Shown here one piece after another: positions 25,341 through 33,871 of a stretch of DNA of 64,000 bases. The translations under genes were made by a program, and so were the position numbers. The stretch spans positions 255 to 64,254 of the forward strand of contig NZ_RCIQ01000017.1 in the NCBI RefSeq assembly GCF_004000255.1, given 5' to 3'. How positions within the stretch are numbered: position 1 is the first letter of the stretch; each line of letters starts with the position of its first letter. This DNA is from Nioella ostreopsis (GTDB lineage: Bacteria; Pseudomonadota; Alphaproteobacteria; Rhodobacterales; Rhodobacteraceae). The notes below the pieces were generated by a model. The model was not told the origin of the DNA, did no database searches, and saw nothing but the letters and a program-made list of their open reading frames with translations.

Positions 25341-25576
25341 GTTTACCTCTTCCTGATGGTTCGCCCTTTTGGGCGACTTGTTCGGCCATTGAGGCCCTTG
25401 AATTGGGAGGGGCAAACGCCATCGGCACCAGCCCCCGCCCTTTAATTGGGCAAATCTGGGTGATGAGGTCAAGGGTAGGGTTTGGTGAAACACACTGTTC
25501 CAAGGCTTACCTAGGGTAAATTTCCCAAGGTGCCCGCGCCCTGCGCAACAGCATTATCAATCTGCTTAGGGAAACA
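25341..25576. other. Intergenic region upstream of bztA
   Basis: No gene is seen here. On the reverse strand it must contain the bzt promoter and leader. A TTGACC (25473-25468) is present but its -10 partner is weak. An AT-richer patch with TACCCTAGGTAAG near 25505-25520 may be regulatory. Confidence 0.5.
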
Positions 25577-26290
25577 TCACGTTCCTTGCGCAAGGCGCAG
25601 GAAATTCGCGGCATGCAAGAAAGCCCGGCGCTTGATCTCGGCGGCCTCGGTCGCTTCGTCGTCCTCGCCCCACTGCGAAATCTGCCAATCCTCATCGATT
25701 CGGCTCAGGCGCCAGGCCGTATCCGGCTCGATTTGCTCATTCGCGACACTCAACCCCAGCACAAGCGACCCCGACAGCGTCACAAGGTCATGCAAGGCGG
25801 TCAGGGAAAAGGGCCGATAGCCCGCCACGACACGGGCATAAACCGCAAGGCTTTCGTCAGGATGATCGGCGGGCAATATGCCAGACACCACCGCCAGCGG
25901 TGCAGAATAGGTCTTCTCCGCCCAGTCCAGAACCGGGTTCCAGCCCTTGTTTTGCTGATCTGCCAGCTCTTTGGGGGACTCTGCCCGATGACACAGCAGA
26001 TCGGTCTCCGCATAGGCTGCCAGCATTGCGGCCACTTCCGCATGCTGGGTCGCCACCTTGTCGATCGCCGCGTTTGCCGAGCGCGTGAAAGGCATCGACA
26101 GCGGGTCGATCACACCCTCCTGTGCGGCCCATTCGGTGGCCACGGCGTCGGCCATGTCACGCGTCGGCAGCGCCATTGCGGATTTCAGCGGGGTGCGCAC
26201 CGGGCGTCCGTCCAGCAGAACCTGCCAGCCGCCCTCGGCCTCGGCCACGCGGGTGTCCTTCCAAAAACGCCTCGCCTTCCATTCGCTCAT
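25577..26290 (-). CDS. ATP12-family F1-ATPase assembly chaperone
   Basis: A 237-residue ATP12-family protein. In mitochondria Atp12 binds the F1 alpha subunit during assembly; the alphaproteobacterial relatives are thought to act likewise. Typical segments are the N-terminal WKARRFWKDTRVAEAEGGW, LDGRPVRTPLKS, and the middle TDLLCHRAESPKELADQQNKGWNPVLDWA. It lies three nt after the HAD phosphatase gene, at the end of a reverse-strand chain. No F0F1 genes are near it. Confidence 0.92.
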   Translation of the reverse strand: MSEWKARRFWKDTRVAEAEGGWQVLLDGRPVRTPLKSAMALPTRDMADAVATEWAAQEGVIDPLSMPFTRSANAAIDKVATQHAEVAAMLAAYAETDLLCHRAESPKELADQQNKGWNPVLDWAEKTYSAPLAVVSGILPADHPDESLAVYARVVAGYRPFSLTALHDLVTLSGSLVLGLSVANEQIEPDTAWRLSRIDEDWQISQWGEDDEATEAAEIKRRAFLHAANFLRLAQGT

Positions 26291-26293
26291 TGC

Positions 26294-26965
26294 TCAGCCC
26301 CAGATCTCGTTCAGTGCATTGTCCAACTGGTCGAAATGAGTCAGCACTTTCATCGCCCCTGCGGTCACCAGATTTTCTGCCGGGTGATAGCCCCAGTTGA
26401 CACCGATCGCGGGGATTCCGGCATTGCGGCCCATTTCCATGTCGAAAACCGTGTCCCCGAGAATCACCGCATGTGTAGTATCTACCCCGGTTTCGGACAG
26501 GCAAGCCGCGACCATCGAGGGGTTCGGTTTCGACGGGTGATCGTCAGCCACCTGCACGGTCTGAAACAGGCGCCGAAGCCCATGCATCTCCATCAGGTGA
26601 TCCATCCCGCGACGGGATTTCCCGGTGGCGATGCCAAGCAGCAGATCGTCTTGCGCGGCCAGCCGGTCCAGAGCCTCGCGCGCCCCGGGATAGAAGGGCG
26701 ACAACGCCTCGTCGTCTTCCGTGCGCATCCGCATGAAGCCCTGCTTGTACCCTTCGACCAGCGCCGATTGCGTTGCGGCATCGGCCTCCGGCATCAACCG
26801 ATCCATCGCCACTTGCAGCGACAGCCCGACAATGGACAGGGTCTGCTCACGCGACGGCGGGGTCAGGCCAAGCCCGTCGAAGGCGGCATTCATCGCCCCG
26901 ACGATATGCGCCTGACTGTCGATCAGCGTGCCGTCGACATCGAAGATGACCAGTTTCAGGGTCAT
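26294..26965 (-). CDS. HAD-superfamily hydrolase, phosphoglycolate phosphatase-like
   Basis: A 223-residue haloacid-dehalogenase hydrolase with motif I DVDGTLIDS (residues 9-17, nucleophile Asp9), motif II in GIATGKSR, motif III Lys in HPSKPNPSM and motif IV GDTVFDMEMG. An alpha-helical cap follows motif I, so it belongs to subfamily IA with Gph/PGP and 5'-nucleotidases. The substrate is not certain. Its ATG overlaps the stop of the pseudouridine synthase gene by four nt. Confidence 0.88.
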   Translation of the reverse strand: MTLKLVIFDVDGTLIDSQAHIVGAMNAAFDGLGLTPPSREQTLSIVGLSLQVAMDRLMPEADAATQSALVEGYKQGFMRMRTEDDEALSPFYPGAREALDRLAAQDDLLLGIATGKSRRGMDHLMEMHGLRRLFQTVQVADDHPSKPNPSMVAACLSETGVDTTHAVILGDTVFDMEMGRNAGIPAIGVNWGYHPAENLVTAGAMKVLTHFDQLDNALNEIWG

Positions 26966-28008
26966 TTCACCCCTTCGAACGGGTCTTCGGCGGCAAGGCT
27001 TTCATCCCAGCCGAACGTGTCCCAGCTTTGCGCCATATGTTCGGGCAAGGGGGCGGTGATCGTGATCTCTTTATGCGTGACCGGATGCTCGAACCGCATC
27101 ATCCGCGCATGCAGGTGCAGTTTCTTCGAGATGATCCCGCCAAGCTGAGCGCCCCATCCGTCCCCCAGATTTTCCTGACCCGAGCCGCCATATTTCCCGT
27201 CACCGATAATCGGGTGCCCGATCTCGGCCATATGTGCGCGCAGCTGATGGGTCCGGCCCGTGATCGGCTCCATGGCCACCCAGGCCGCGCGCGAGGCGAC
27301 ACGATAGAGCGTGGCGTAGAGCGTATGGGCGCGCTTGGCGTCTGGATTCTGGTCCATGTCGCGCGGATGGATGGCGATCATTTTCTCGCCCTCGCCCTTG
27401 CGGCCATGGCCGGGCGCTTTCATCAGGCCGAAGCGGATCTCGCCCAGATAGGGCGTCGGCACACCGGCAACCAAAGCCCAGTAGATTTTCCGCGTCTCAC
27501 GGTGGCGCATTGCGGCGGTCAGGGCCTTCGCGGCCTCGCGCGTGCGGGCCAGCAGAAGAACGCCCGAGGTGTCCTTGTCCAGCCGATGCACCAGCCGCGG
27601 CTTGTCCTCAAACCCGAATTTCAGCGCCTCGGCCAGCCCGTCCACATGGCGGGTCTGCTTGCTGCCACCCTGCGTGGGCAGGCCCGGCGGCTTGTTCAGC
27701 GCGATGATATGCTCATCCCGGTAAATCACCGCGTTCTGGATCATCCTGGCATCGGCGTCCGACACCTGTTCACGCTTGATAAAGGGTTTGGGCGCGGCCT
27801 CATCGGGCAGTGGCGGAATGCGCACAGTCTGCCCCGCTTCCAGGCGGGTCGCGGGTTTCACCCGGCCACCGTTCACGCGGATTTCGCCCTTGCGGCACAG
27901 CTTCTCGATCTGCACTTGACCGATATGGGGAAACTGCCGCCGGAACCAGCGATCCAACCGCTGATCGCCCTCGTCAGGACCAATTTCCAATGTCTGAACA
28001 CCACTCAT
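26962..28008 (-). CDS. rluC: RluA-family 23S rRNA pseudouridine synthase, probably RluC
   Basis: A 348-residue enzyme isomerising uridines in 23S rRNA. The N-terminal S4 domain (QRLDRWFRRQFPHIGQVQIE to about residue 75) binds RNA. The catalytic Asp is in PRLVHRLDKDTSG (about 140-152), and GRTHQLRAHMAEIGHPIIGD is also typical. ATG at 28008 is chosen because it overlaps the crcB stop by four nt (ATGA) and has GGGGGA upstream. RluC against RluD cannot be settled without an alignment. Confidence 0.92.
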   Translation of the reverse strand: MSGVQTLEIGPDEGDQRLDRWFRRQFPHIGQVQIEKLCRKGEIRVNGGRVKPATRLEAGQTVRIPPLPDEAAPKPFIKREQVSDADARMIQNAVIYRDEHIIALNKPPGLPTQGGSKQTRHVDGLAEALKFGFEDKPRLVHRLDKDTSGVLLLARTREAAKALTAAMRHRETRKIYWALVAGVPTPYLGEIRFGLMKAPGHGRKGEGEKMIAIHPRDMDQNPDAKRAHTLYATLYRVASRAAWVAMEPITGRTHQLRAHMAEIGHPIIGDGKYGGSGQENLGDGWGAQLGGIISKKLHLHARMMRFEHPVTHKEITITAPLPEHMAQSWDTFGWDESLAAEDPFEGVK

Positions 28009-28385
28009 ACGAACATCCCCCGTGCCAGCCACAGGCCCAGAAGCAGCCCGAAAATCGAACAGACGACGGAGGCCACGACATACAGAACTGCCCCGCTCAT
28101 ATCGCCGCGTTCATAAAGCGTCACGGCCTCCAGCGAGAAGGCCGAGAAAGTGGTGAAGCCGCCCAGGATCCCCGTCATCACGAAGGGCGACAGATGCGTC
28201 AGCCCGCGATGCGCCGCCGCCACCACGAAAACTCCCATCAGGAACGAGCCAATGATATTGACCGTGATCACGCCAAGCGGAAAGGCTCCGTGCCCCACCA
28301 GCCGGACGATTCCGACCCCGGCCGCAAAGCGCGCCGAGGCCCCGATAGCGCCGCCAAGGGCGACCTGAAGAAGCGTTGCAAACAT
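28005..28385 (-). CDS. crcB: Fluoride ion channel CrcB/Fluc
   Basis: A 126-residue four-helix membrane protein that exports fluoride as a dual-topology dimer. The family signatures GGAIGASARF (about 10-19), GTLxxN-like VITVNIIGSFLMG (38-50) and the GILGGFTTFSAFSLE segment are all present. The last of these holds the Phe-box and the central Na+ site. No fluoride riboswitch was recognised upstream. The stop overlaps the rluC start by four nt. Confidence 0.95.
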   Translation of the reverse strand: MFATLLQVALGGAIGASARFAAGVGIVRLVGHGAFPLGVITVNIIGSFLMGVFVVAAAHRGLTHLSPFVMTGILGGFTTFSAFSLEAVTLYERGDMSGAVLYVVASVVCSIFGLLLGLWLARGMFV

Positions 28386-28424
28386 GGGCGGGGTTTGTGG
28401 CTTTGGCCCACCGATGTCAATGGC

Positions 28425-29204
28425 TCAGCCGGTTCTGCCATAGAAGGTCATGCGCGCGGTTTCAGACAGTGCGACACCGGGTTTCGAATTATAGGCCAAC
28501 ACCGCCAGCATCCGTGTCCGCGCGCCTTCATTCGGCGCAACCCGGTGCATGGAATTGCGGCCCCGAAAGAACACCAGCGTTCCCGCCGCAGCATCCAGCA
28601 CGTCAACCTGCGCATCGCCATCCAGCACGCTGGCGACGGTTTCAAACCCCATATCCCCGGCATCCGCATCGCGAATATCGGTCACATACTCGAATTGCCC
28701 GCCCTTTTCGGGGGCCTGCACCATCAGCGTGATCGAGAAAGAGGAATTGTCGAAATGCCAACCCAGTTCCTGCCCGGTTTCGTGGAAATGCAGGTTGATC
28801 GACGACAGCGGGTCGGCATATTCGAACAGCTGCCGCTCCCCCAGAACGTGACACAGAAACTCGCGGAACGCCGGGTCGTCGTAAAGCGCCCGCAAAGGGG
28901 AATCCGCCCCGATCTGATCATCGGTCAGGCACCCCTTGGACGAGGTCACCAACCGGTTGCGCGGATGGTCCGGGGCAAATTCCGGGTCGGGCTTGCTGAG
29001 ATAGACCGTATGCGTTTCGGGCTTGGTATAGACGCGGTCGCGCCCGGCCTCTCCCTCGGCGCGCATCGCCTCCACCGCATCGGGTCGAACGAACCCCTCC
29101 ATGACGAACACGCCAGAGGCATCGAACGCCGCTTTCGCAGCCGCGCGAAATGCCTCATCCGAAATCGGGTATTGCTCAAGATCGACGATATCCTGCAAGT
29201 CCAT
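28425..29204 (-). CDS. Fe(II)/2-oxoglutarate-type dioxygenase (phytanoyl-CoA-like)
   Basis: A 259-residue cupin-fold oxygenase. GWHFDNSSF supplies the His-X-Asp iron ligands (near residue 153), and the second His is in RNSMHRVAPNEG, followed by an Arg that would bind 2-oxoglutarate. No signal peptide. It lies 11 nt after rarA and 39 nt before crcB, so it is in the same chain. The substrate is unknown; hydroxylation or halogenation of a small metabolite or amino acid is possible. Confidence 0.78.
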   Translation of the reverse strand: MDLQDIVDLEQYPISDEAFRAAAKAAFDASGVFVMEGFVRPDAVEAMRAEGEAGRDRVYTKPETHTVYLSKPDPEFAPDHPRNRLVTSSKGCLTDDQIGADSPLRALYDDPAFREFLCHVLGERQLFEYADPLSSINLHFHETGQELGWHFDNSSFSITLMVQAPEKGGQFEYVTDIRDADAGDMGFETVASVLDGDAQVDVLDAAAGTLVFFRGRNSMHRVAPNEGARTRMLAVLAYNSKPGVALSETARMTFYGRTG

Positions 29205-29215
29205 GTACGGCGTCC

Positions 29216-30529
29216 CTATCCTTGTCGTTTCGCGCGCTGGCGGGCGAACCAGTCCAGCCGTTTCCTGAGATCCCGTTCAAATCCACGTTCGACCGGCTGA
29301 TAGAAATCAGCACGCTTCATGCCGTCGGGGAAGTAGTTTTGTCCCGAGAATCCGTCCTCGGCATCGTGATCGTAAGCATATCCGTCGCCGTATCCCTGAT
29401 CCTTCATCAACCCCGTGGGCGCGTTCAGGATGTGTTTGGGCGGCGGGGCGGACCCGGTTTTTGCAGCCGATTTTCGCGCCGCCTTATAGGCCACATAGAT
29501 CGCGTTCGATTTCGGCGCCAGCGCCAGATAGGCCACCGCCTGCGCCAGTGCCAATTCCCCTTCCGGGCTGCCAAGCCGTTCATAGGTCTGCCAGGCATCG
29601 AGGCAAAGCCGCTGCGCCTGCGGGTCGGCAAGGCCGATATCCTCCACCGCCATCCGGGTAATGCGCCGGGCCAGAAAACGCGGGTCTTCGCCCCCCTCCA
29701 GCATCCGCGCAAACCAGTAGAGCGCCGCATCCGGGTCGGACCCGCGCACCGATTTATGCAGGGCGGAGATCAGGTTGTAATGGGCATCGCCCGATTTGTC
29801 ATATTGCGCCGCGCGGCGGCTGAGCCGCTGGCCAAGCGCCTTGGGGTCCAGCGGCGTATCCACTTTCCATGCCGCCACCTGCTCCACCAGGTTCAGCATC
29901 GCCCGCCCGTCGCCATCGGCCATTTCGCGCAAGGAAGCGCGGGCATCTTCGGTCAGGGGCAGCGTTGTGTTCAGCTCCGCCTCGGCCCGGGCGATCAGCT
30001 GATCGAGGTCATCCTCGCTCAGACGTTCCAGCACCAGGACCTGCGACCGGCTGAGAACAGCGGCATTCAATTCAAATGAGGGGTTTTCGGTCGTCGCGCC
30101 AACCAGAAGGATCGTGCCATCTTCCATATGCGGCAGAAAGCCATCCTGTTGGGCTTTGTTGAACCGGTGGATCTCATCCACAAACAGCAGCGTACCGCCG
30201 CCATTGGCGCGGCGATGCTTGGCGGCCTCGAAGACCTTCCGCAGATCCGGCACACCGGTGAAAATCGCGCTGATTTGCACGAAACTCAGATCCGTTTCCT
30301 GCGCCAGAAGACGCGCAATGGTCGTCTTGCCGACACCGGGCGGCCCCCAGAAAATCAGTGACCCGAGCGAGCCTGCATCCAGCATCACCCGCAGGCTGCC
30401 ATCGGGGCCAAGCAGATGGCCCTGCCCGATCACCTCGGACAAGGCACGGGGGCGCAGCCGGTCGGCCAGGGGCCTTGGTCCGGCTGCGTTGGTGTCGGCG
30501 GATGGGGCATGTGCGAATAGATCGGCCAT
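29216..30529 (-). CDS. rarA: Replication-associated recombination protein RarA (MgsA)
   Basis: AAA+ ATPase of the clamp-loader clade that acts at stalled replication forks. The 437 residues include LRPRALSEVIGQGHLL, Walker A GPPGVGKTT (about 62-70), Walker B with FVDEIHRFNKAQQD, sensor 1 GATTENPSFELN and the C-terminal tetramerisation domain (DQGYGDGYAYDHD). It follows luxI by 59 nt on the same strand. No terminator was seen between them, so read-through is possible. Confidence 0.96.
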   Translation of the reverse strand: MADLFAHAPSADTNAAGPRPLADRLRPRALSEVIGQGHLLGPDGSLRVMLDAGSLGSLIFWGPPGVGKTTIARLLAQETDLSFVQISAIFTGVPDLRKVFEAAKHRRANGGGTLLFVDEIHRFNKAQQDGFLPHMEDGTILLVGATTENPSFELNAAVLSRSQVLVLERLSEDDLDQLIARAEAELNTTLPLTEDARASLREMADGDGRAMLNLVEQVAAWKVDTPLDPKALGQRLSRRAAQYDKSGDAHYNLISALHKSVRGSDPDAALYWFARMLEGGEDPRFLARRITRMAVEDIGLADPQAQRLCLDAWQTYERLGSPEGELALAQAVAYLALAPKSNAIYVAYKAARKSAAKTGSAPPPKHILNAPTGLMKDQGYGDGYAYDHDAEDGFSGQNYFPDGMKRADFYQPVERGFERDLRKRLDWFARQRAKRQG

Positions 30530-30588
30530 GCCCGCACCCTATGTCTGGATACGGTTGGGGAAAAGCCATTCCGGTATGCACCAGCCGA

Positions 30589-31176
30589 TCAATGCATCTT
30601 GGTGGCCATGCTGATCGAGACCGCCACGCTTTTCTCGCCATCGAAATCCAGCTCGCGACCGGCGGGAACACAATCAAGCCCGACCCGGCGGGCAAGACGC
30701 GGTGAATTCGCGGGAATGATGCCAATCAGCTCGGACGCCCCCAGATCCCGCGCCGAGCTGACCATTTCCGAAATCAGCTGCATCTGCACCCGGAAGCGCA
30801 GTTTCGCCGGAACCTCTCGGCTGACGAAGACACGGCTCGACTCCCAGATATGGCTGGCGACGGGTGCTTTCCGATCCAGCAGATCCGCCGGAATCGACTC
30901 CAGCAACCCGCGCTGTGCGTCGCGGATCATATAGGTGTAGATGCCGCAACGATGGGTGGTCGGCGTCAGCCGAACCCCGGCCATGACATGGCCGTCTTCA
31001 TGGACCGTGACCCACCGGCTGGCCGGCGTGTCGTATTGATCGAACTCCATTCCGTTGGCCTCTGGAAGATCCCAGCGGTTCTGGACAATGAACGTCTGGT
31101 GACGCGCACGGAGCATGTTCGCGAACAGCTCACCATGGTTGTGCATGTTCTCGAAAGACAGTGTAGTGACTTGCAT
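30589..31176 (-). CDS. luxI: Acyl-homoserine-lactone synthase, LuxI family
   Basis: A 195-residue synthase making N-acyl-homoserine lactone from S-adenosylmethionine and an acyl carrier. The invariant residues are in place: Arg25 and Phe29 in RARHQTF, Trp35, and EFDQYDT at 44-50 with Glu44, Asp46 and Asp49. The WESSRVFVSRE segment is near residue 113. ATG at 31176 is preceded by AGGAGG. It lies 60 nt after luxR in the same orientation, a tandem quorum-sensing pair. The acyl-chain length cannot be predicted reliably by eye. Confidence 0.95.
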   Translation of the reverse strand: MQVTTLSFENMHNHGELFANMLRARHQTFIVQNRWDLPEANGMEFDQYDTPASRWVTVHEDGHVMAGVRLTPTTHRCGIYTYMIRDAQRGLLESIPADLLDRKAPVASHIWESSRVFVSREVPAKLRFRVQMQLISEMVSSARDLGASELIGIIPANSPRLARRVGLDCVPAGRELDFDGEKSVAVSISMATKMH

Positions 31177-31194
31177 TGAGGTGCCTCCTGGTTG

Positions 31195-31217
31195 GCGGTT
31201 GGTAAAACCTGAACCGC
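31195..31217 (-). promoter_or_regulatory. Dyad between luxR and luxI
   Basis: GCGGTT (31195-31200) and AACCGC (31212-31217) are inverted repeats 11 nt apart with further inner symmetry, six nt upstream of the luxI ribosome-binding site. It could be a LuxR-type operator or an RNA hairpin. It does not match the classical lux box. Confidence 0.4.
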
Positions 31218-31236
31218 GAGGCAACTGCCTTTGCTG

Positions 31237-31848
31237 TCATAGTAATCGGAATTCCCGCGCTTTTTTGAGTGCTTCGGCCGTGGTTCGCGCACCCAAGCGA
31301 ACGCGGGCGGACGACAGGCGCGCTTTCAACGCGCTCTCGGAAATACCCAGCTTGGCAGCCGCTGCGGTATGTCTGTCTCCATCGGCGATCAGGCGAAGCG
31401 CCTCGATCTGCGCCTTGGTAAGTTCGGTGGGTGGGGCAGCGGCCTCGTGAAGCGCGCGGGATACCACTGCAATCGCGTCAAGTTCGTCATCCGTGAATTC
31501 ACGGTCCGAACGCGCGCACCCGATGATTGACCGAGACGTGATCGGCCCGCAGGACACCACCGCACCATAAAGCAGGCCATGGCGTTTGGCCTTCTGCATG
31601 ATGCTGAACGGATCCGGCAGGCGGATTTCACTCCACCTGGTCTGTCCACTGATGCCGATCCCCCAGAATACCAGCGGGTCACGCAAAGCGTAGGCATTGT
31701 CCTGATACTCCTGCTGCCAGTCCGGCGGATAGGTGCTTTTCAGAATCATTGGCGACGCAAAACGGATGTGCAGCCCCACGGTATACCCCATTGGGGCAAG
31801 GGCTTTCAGCTGATCCAGCAAGGATATGAGTACTCTACTATTGGACAT
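31237..31848 (-). CDS. luxR: LuxR-family quorum-sensing regulator
   Basis: A 203-residue transcription factor. The N-terminal autoinducer-binding domain keeps the usual aromatic and acidic positions (PPDWQQEYQDNAY, DPLVFWG, TRWSE and the later GLLYGAVVSCG). The C-terminal LuxR helix-turn-helix is LTKAQIEALRLIADGDRHTAAAAKLGISESALKARL. It is shorter than many LuxR proteins (about 235-250 aa), mainly at the N-terminus. It is encoded just upstream of luxI, so it very likely responds to the LuxI product. Confidence 0.92.
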   Translation of the reverse strand: MSNSRVLISLLDQLKALAPMGYTVGLHIRFASPMILKSTYPPDWQQEYQDNAYALRDPLVFWGIGISGQTRWSEIRLPDPFSIMQKAKRHGLLYGAVVSCGPITSRSIIGCARSDREFTDDELDAIAVVSRALHEAAAPPTELTKAQIEALRLIADGDRHTAAAAKLGISESALKARLSSARVRLGARTTAEALKKAREFRLL

Positions 31849-31856
31849 GTCTTTTT

Positions 31857-31902
31857 CGACAGGTTGTCGGAATTCGGGTGCTCCGTAAAGTCATATTATG
31901 AC
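31857..31902 (-). promoter_or_regulatory. Operator and promoter region of luxR
   Basis: Two inverted repeats stand upstream of luxR: CGACA-GGT-TGTCG (31857-31869) and GTCATATTATGAC (31890-31902), both perfect. On the reverse strand the second contains CATAAT, a plausible -10 box, with TTCGAC 16 nt before it. The first lies in the leader just before the start codon. Either could be an autoregulatory site. The divergent small ORF starts within the second dyad. Confidence 0.4.
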
Positions 31903-32095
31903 GAATGATGTTGTGTGTCGAATGGCTGAAAAGGTAAATCCGCATCTTTTTGCGCGGATCATGGGGCTTCCGGGGCCCATTCGCAGGGATATTCTGGAAT
32001 TCATGGGGCAAACTCCTGTTTGTGAACGGGAATTGGAACGTCTTGTCGCAGTTGCTGCGGATCAGAATGGAAACGCAATATCGAAAGCGTCTTAA
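31898..32095 (+). CDS. Possible small protein divergent from luxR
   Basis: A 65-codon frame (MTNDVVCRMAEKVNPHLF at the start) whose predicted product is plausible: mixed charge, mostly helical, ending NGNAISKAS. A second Met at residue 9 is an alternative start. No good ribosome-binding site is visible before either. The DNA is visibly richer in A+T than its surroundings. It faces the rplQ terminator. Family not recognised; it may be a gene of unknown function or a non-coding remnant. Confidence 0.4.
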   Translation: MTNDVVCRMAEKVNPHLFARIMGLPGPIRRDILEFMGQTPVCERELERLVAVAADQNGNAISKAS

Positions 32096-32127
32096 CGGAT
32101 CTTCAATTCGCATCAAGCACAACAAAA

Positions 32128-32153
32128 AAACCCCGCCACAATCGGCGGGGTTT
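32128..32153 (-). terminator. Intrinsic terminator of the rpsM-rplQ operon
   Basis: AAACCCCGCC (32128-32137) pairs with GGCGGGGTTT (32144-32153). On the reverse strand the stem is followed by TTTTTTTGTTGT, the strongest U-run in this region, placed 30 nt after the rplQ stop. Confidence 0.92.
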
Positions 32154-32184
32154 CGTCGTTTAGATCCGGCCAAGCGGCCAGCTA

Positions 32185-32604
32185 TCAATCTTCGGCGGCT
32201 TCTTCGGCCTCGACGCGGGCGCGATCGGCGGCGCCTTTGGCGTCAACATCGCGGTCCACGAATTCGATGATCGCCATCGGCGCCATGTCGCCATAGCGGA
32301 AGCCGGCCTTCAGGACGCGGACATAACCGCCCTGACGCTCCGCGTAGCGAGGGCCGAGCACCTCGAACAGTTTCGCAACATAGGCGTCCTGCTTCAGCTG
32401 AGCAGCAGCCTGACGGCGGGCGTGCAGATCGCCGCGCTTGGCAAGCGTGATCATCTTCTCGATGATCGGGCGCAGTTCCTTGGCCTTGGGCAGGGTGGTC
32501 TTGATCTGCTCGTGTTCAATAAGCGAACCGGCCATGTTGGCGAACATCGCCTTGCGGTGTTCGTGGGTGCGGTTGAGGCGGCGATAGCCACGTGCGTGAC
32601 GCAT
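32185..32604 (-). CDS. rplQ: 50S ribosomal protein L17
   Basis: Large-subunit protein near the exit tunnel. The N-terminus [20 protein letters not shown] and the later [20 protein letters not shown] and [23 protein letters not shown] are diagnostic. The 139 residues include an acidic C-terminal extension ([11 protein letters not shown]), usual in alphaproteobacteria. Last gene of the alpha-type operon, after rpoA, with its own hairpin-rich spacer of 135 nt. Confidence 0.98.
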   Translation of the reverse strand: MRHARGYRRLNRTHEHRKAMFANMAGSLIEHEQIKTTLPKAKELRPIIEKMITLAKRGDLHARRQAAAQLKQDAYVAKLFEVLGPRYAERQGGYVRVLKAGFRYGDMAPMAIIEFVDRDVDAKGAADRARVEAEEAAED

Positions 32605-32711
32605 GATGAGGTCTCCTGACTTTGTGCTTTGTCCGGGGCCGGTGCGTGCCGGTCCCTCCTTGGTGGGGCAGGATTGCCCGTGTTTTCCCCGCCATCGCGG
32701 GCATTTTTTGG

Positions 32712-32736
32712 GAAGGTGGGCAAACTGCCCACCTTC
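32712..32736 (-). terminator. Hairpin between rpoA and rplQ
   Basis: A perfect 11-pair stem, GAAGGTGGGCA (32712-32722) with TGCCCACCTTC (32726-32736), stands three nt after the rpoA stop. On the reverse strand an A-run follows, not a T-run, so it is better read as an mRNA-stabilising or processing hairpin than a strong terminator. A second GCCCG/CGGGC pairing lies at 32676-32702. Confidence 0.6.
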
Positions 32737-32739
32737 AAA

Positions 32740-33756
32740 TCAAAAGTTGTCTTCGAACTTCTTGGCCAGATCCTCGATGTTGTCGGGGGGCCAGTCGATG
32801 ATGTCCATGCCCAGGTGCAGACCCATGCCGGACAGCACTTCCTTGATCTCGTTCAGCGACTTGCGGCCGAAGTTCGGGGTGCGCAGCATCTCGGCTTCGG
32901 TCTTCTGGATCAGGTCGCCGATATAGACGATGTTGTCGTTCTTCAGGCAGTTGGCGGACCGCACCGACAGTTCCAGCTCGTCCACCTTCTTCAGAAGCAG
33001 CGGGTTGAACTCCAGATCGTCATCGTCGTCCGCGCGTCCTGCGGCCTCGGGCTCGTCGAAGTTGACGAAGATCGACAGCTGGTCCTGCAGGATGCGCGCA
33101 GCATAGGCCACCGCGTCATCCGGGGTCACGGACCCGTCGGTTTCCAGCTTCAGCGTCAGCTTGTCATAGTCCAGAACCTGACCTTCGCGGGTCGGCTGCA
33201 CGTCATAGGACACTTTCTTGACCGGCGAATAGATCGCGTCGATCGAGATCAGGCCAATGGGCGCATCCTCGGGGCGGTTCTTTTCCGCCGCGACATAACC
33301 CTTGCCGGTATTCACGGTCAGTTCCATGAACAGGTCGGCCCCCTCGTCGAGGTGGCAGATCACGTGATCGCGGTTCAGGATCTCGATACCGGCGGATTCC
33401 GAGATGTCACCGGCGGTGACGACCTTGGGGCCCTTGGCCGAGATGGAAATACGCTTGGGGCCTTCCACATCCATGCGGATGGAAACGCCTTTCAGGTTCA
33501 GAACCACGTCGGTCACGTCTTCACGAACGCCCGCAATGGACGAGAACTCGTGCAGCACGTTGTCGATCTGGACCGACGTGATGGCCGCGCCTTGCAGCGA
33601 CGACATCAGAACGCGGCGCAGCGCGTTGCCAAGCGTCAGACCAAAGCCGCGTTCCAGCGGTTCGGCGATGACCGTGGCCTGACGGGCCGGGTCGTTGCCG
33701 GGGTTAACCACCAGTTGCGTGGGCTTGATCAGCTCTTGCCAATTCTTATGGATCAT
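32740..33756 (-). CDS. rpoA: RNA polymerase alpha subunit
   Basis: A 338-residue alpha subunit. The N-terminal dimerisation domain has [23 protein letters not shown] (about 33-55), an acidic linker lies around 236-252 ([11 protein letters not shown]), and the C-terminal domain has the DNA- and activator-contacting [16 protein letters not shown] and [16 protein letters not shown]. It is preceded by a long hairpin in the rpsK-rpoA spacer and followed by rplQ. Confidence 0.98.
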   Translation of the reverse strand: MIHKNWQELIKPTQLVVNPGNDPARQATVIAEPLERGFGLTLGNALRRVLMSSLQGAAITSVQIDNVLHEFSSIAGVREDVTDVVLNLKGVSIRMDVEGPKRISISAKGPKVVTAGDISESAGIEILNRDHVICHLDEGADLFMELTVNTGKGYVAAEKNRPEDAPIGLISIDAIYSPVKKVSYDVQPTREGQVLDYDKLTLKLETDGSVTPDDAVAYAARILQDQLSIFVNFDEPEAAGRADDDDDLEFNPLLLKKVDELELSVRSANCLKNDNIVYIGDLIQKTEAEMLRTPNFGRKSLNEIKEVLSGMGLHLGMDIIDWPPDNIEDLAKKFEDNF

Positions 33757-33823
33757 GTGTCGCCTCCATTCTTGTTCGCGGGCGGATCCCTTGCCCGGAA
33801 CGCTCGAGGATCAAAATGACAAA

Positions 33824-33858
33824 CCTGCGGGCCGTGTGGGATTCACACGGCCCGCAGG
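33824..33858 (-). terminator. Long hairpin (attenuator) between rpsK and rpoA
   Basis: A perfect 15-pair stem, CCTGCGGGCCGTGTG (33824-33838) with its complement (33844-33858), has a five-nt loop. On the reverse strand TTTGTCATTTT follows, a broken U-run. It looks like an intrinsic terminator of intermediate strength placed inside the operon, 13 nt after the rpsK stop. Confidence 0.7.
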
Positions 33859-33871
33859 CAAGTAGACATAA

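Noticed and set aside
28386-28424. Fluoride riboswitch before crcB
   Set aside because: Only 39 nt separate crcB from the upstream gene, and the conserved fluoride aptamer sequence is not present.
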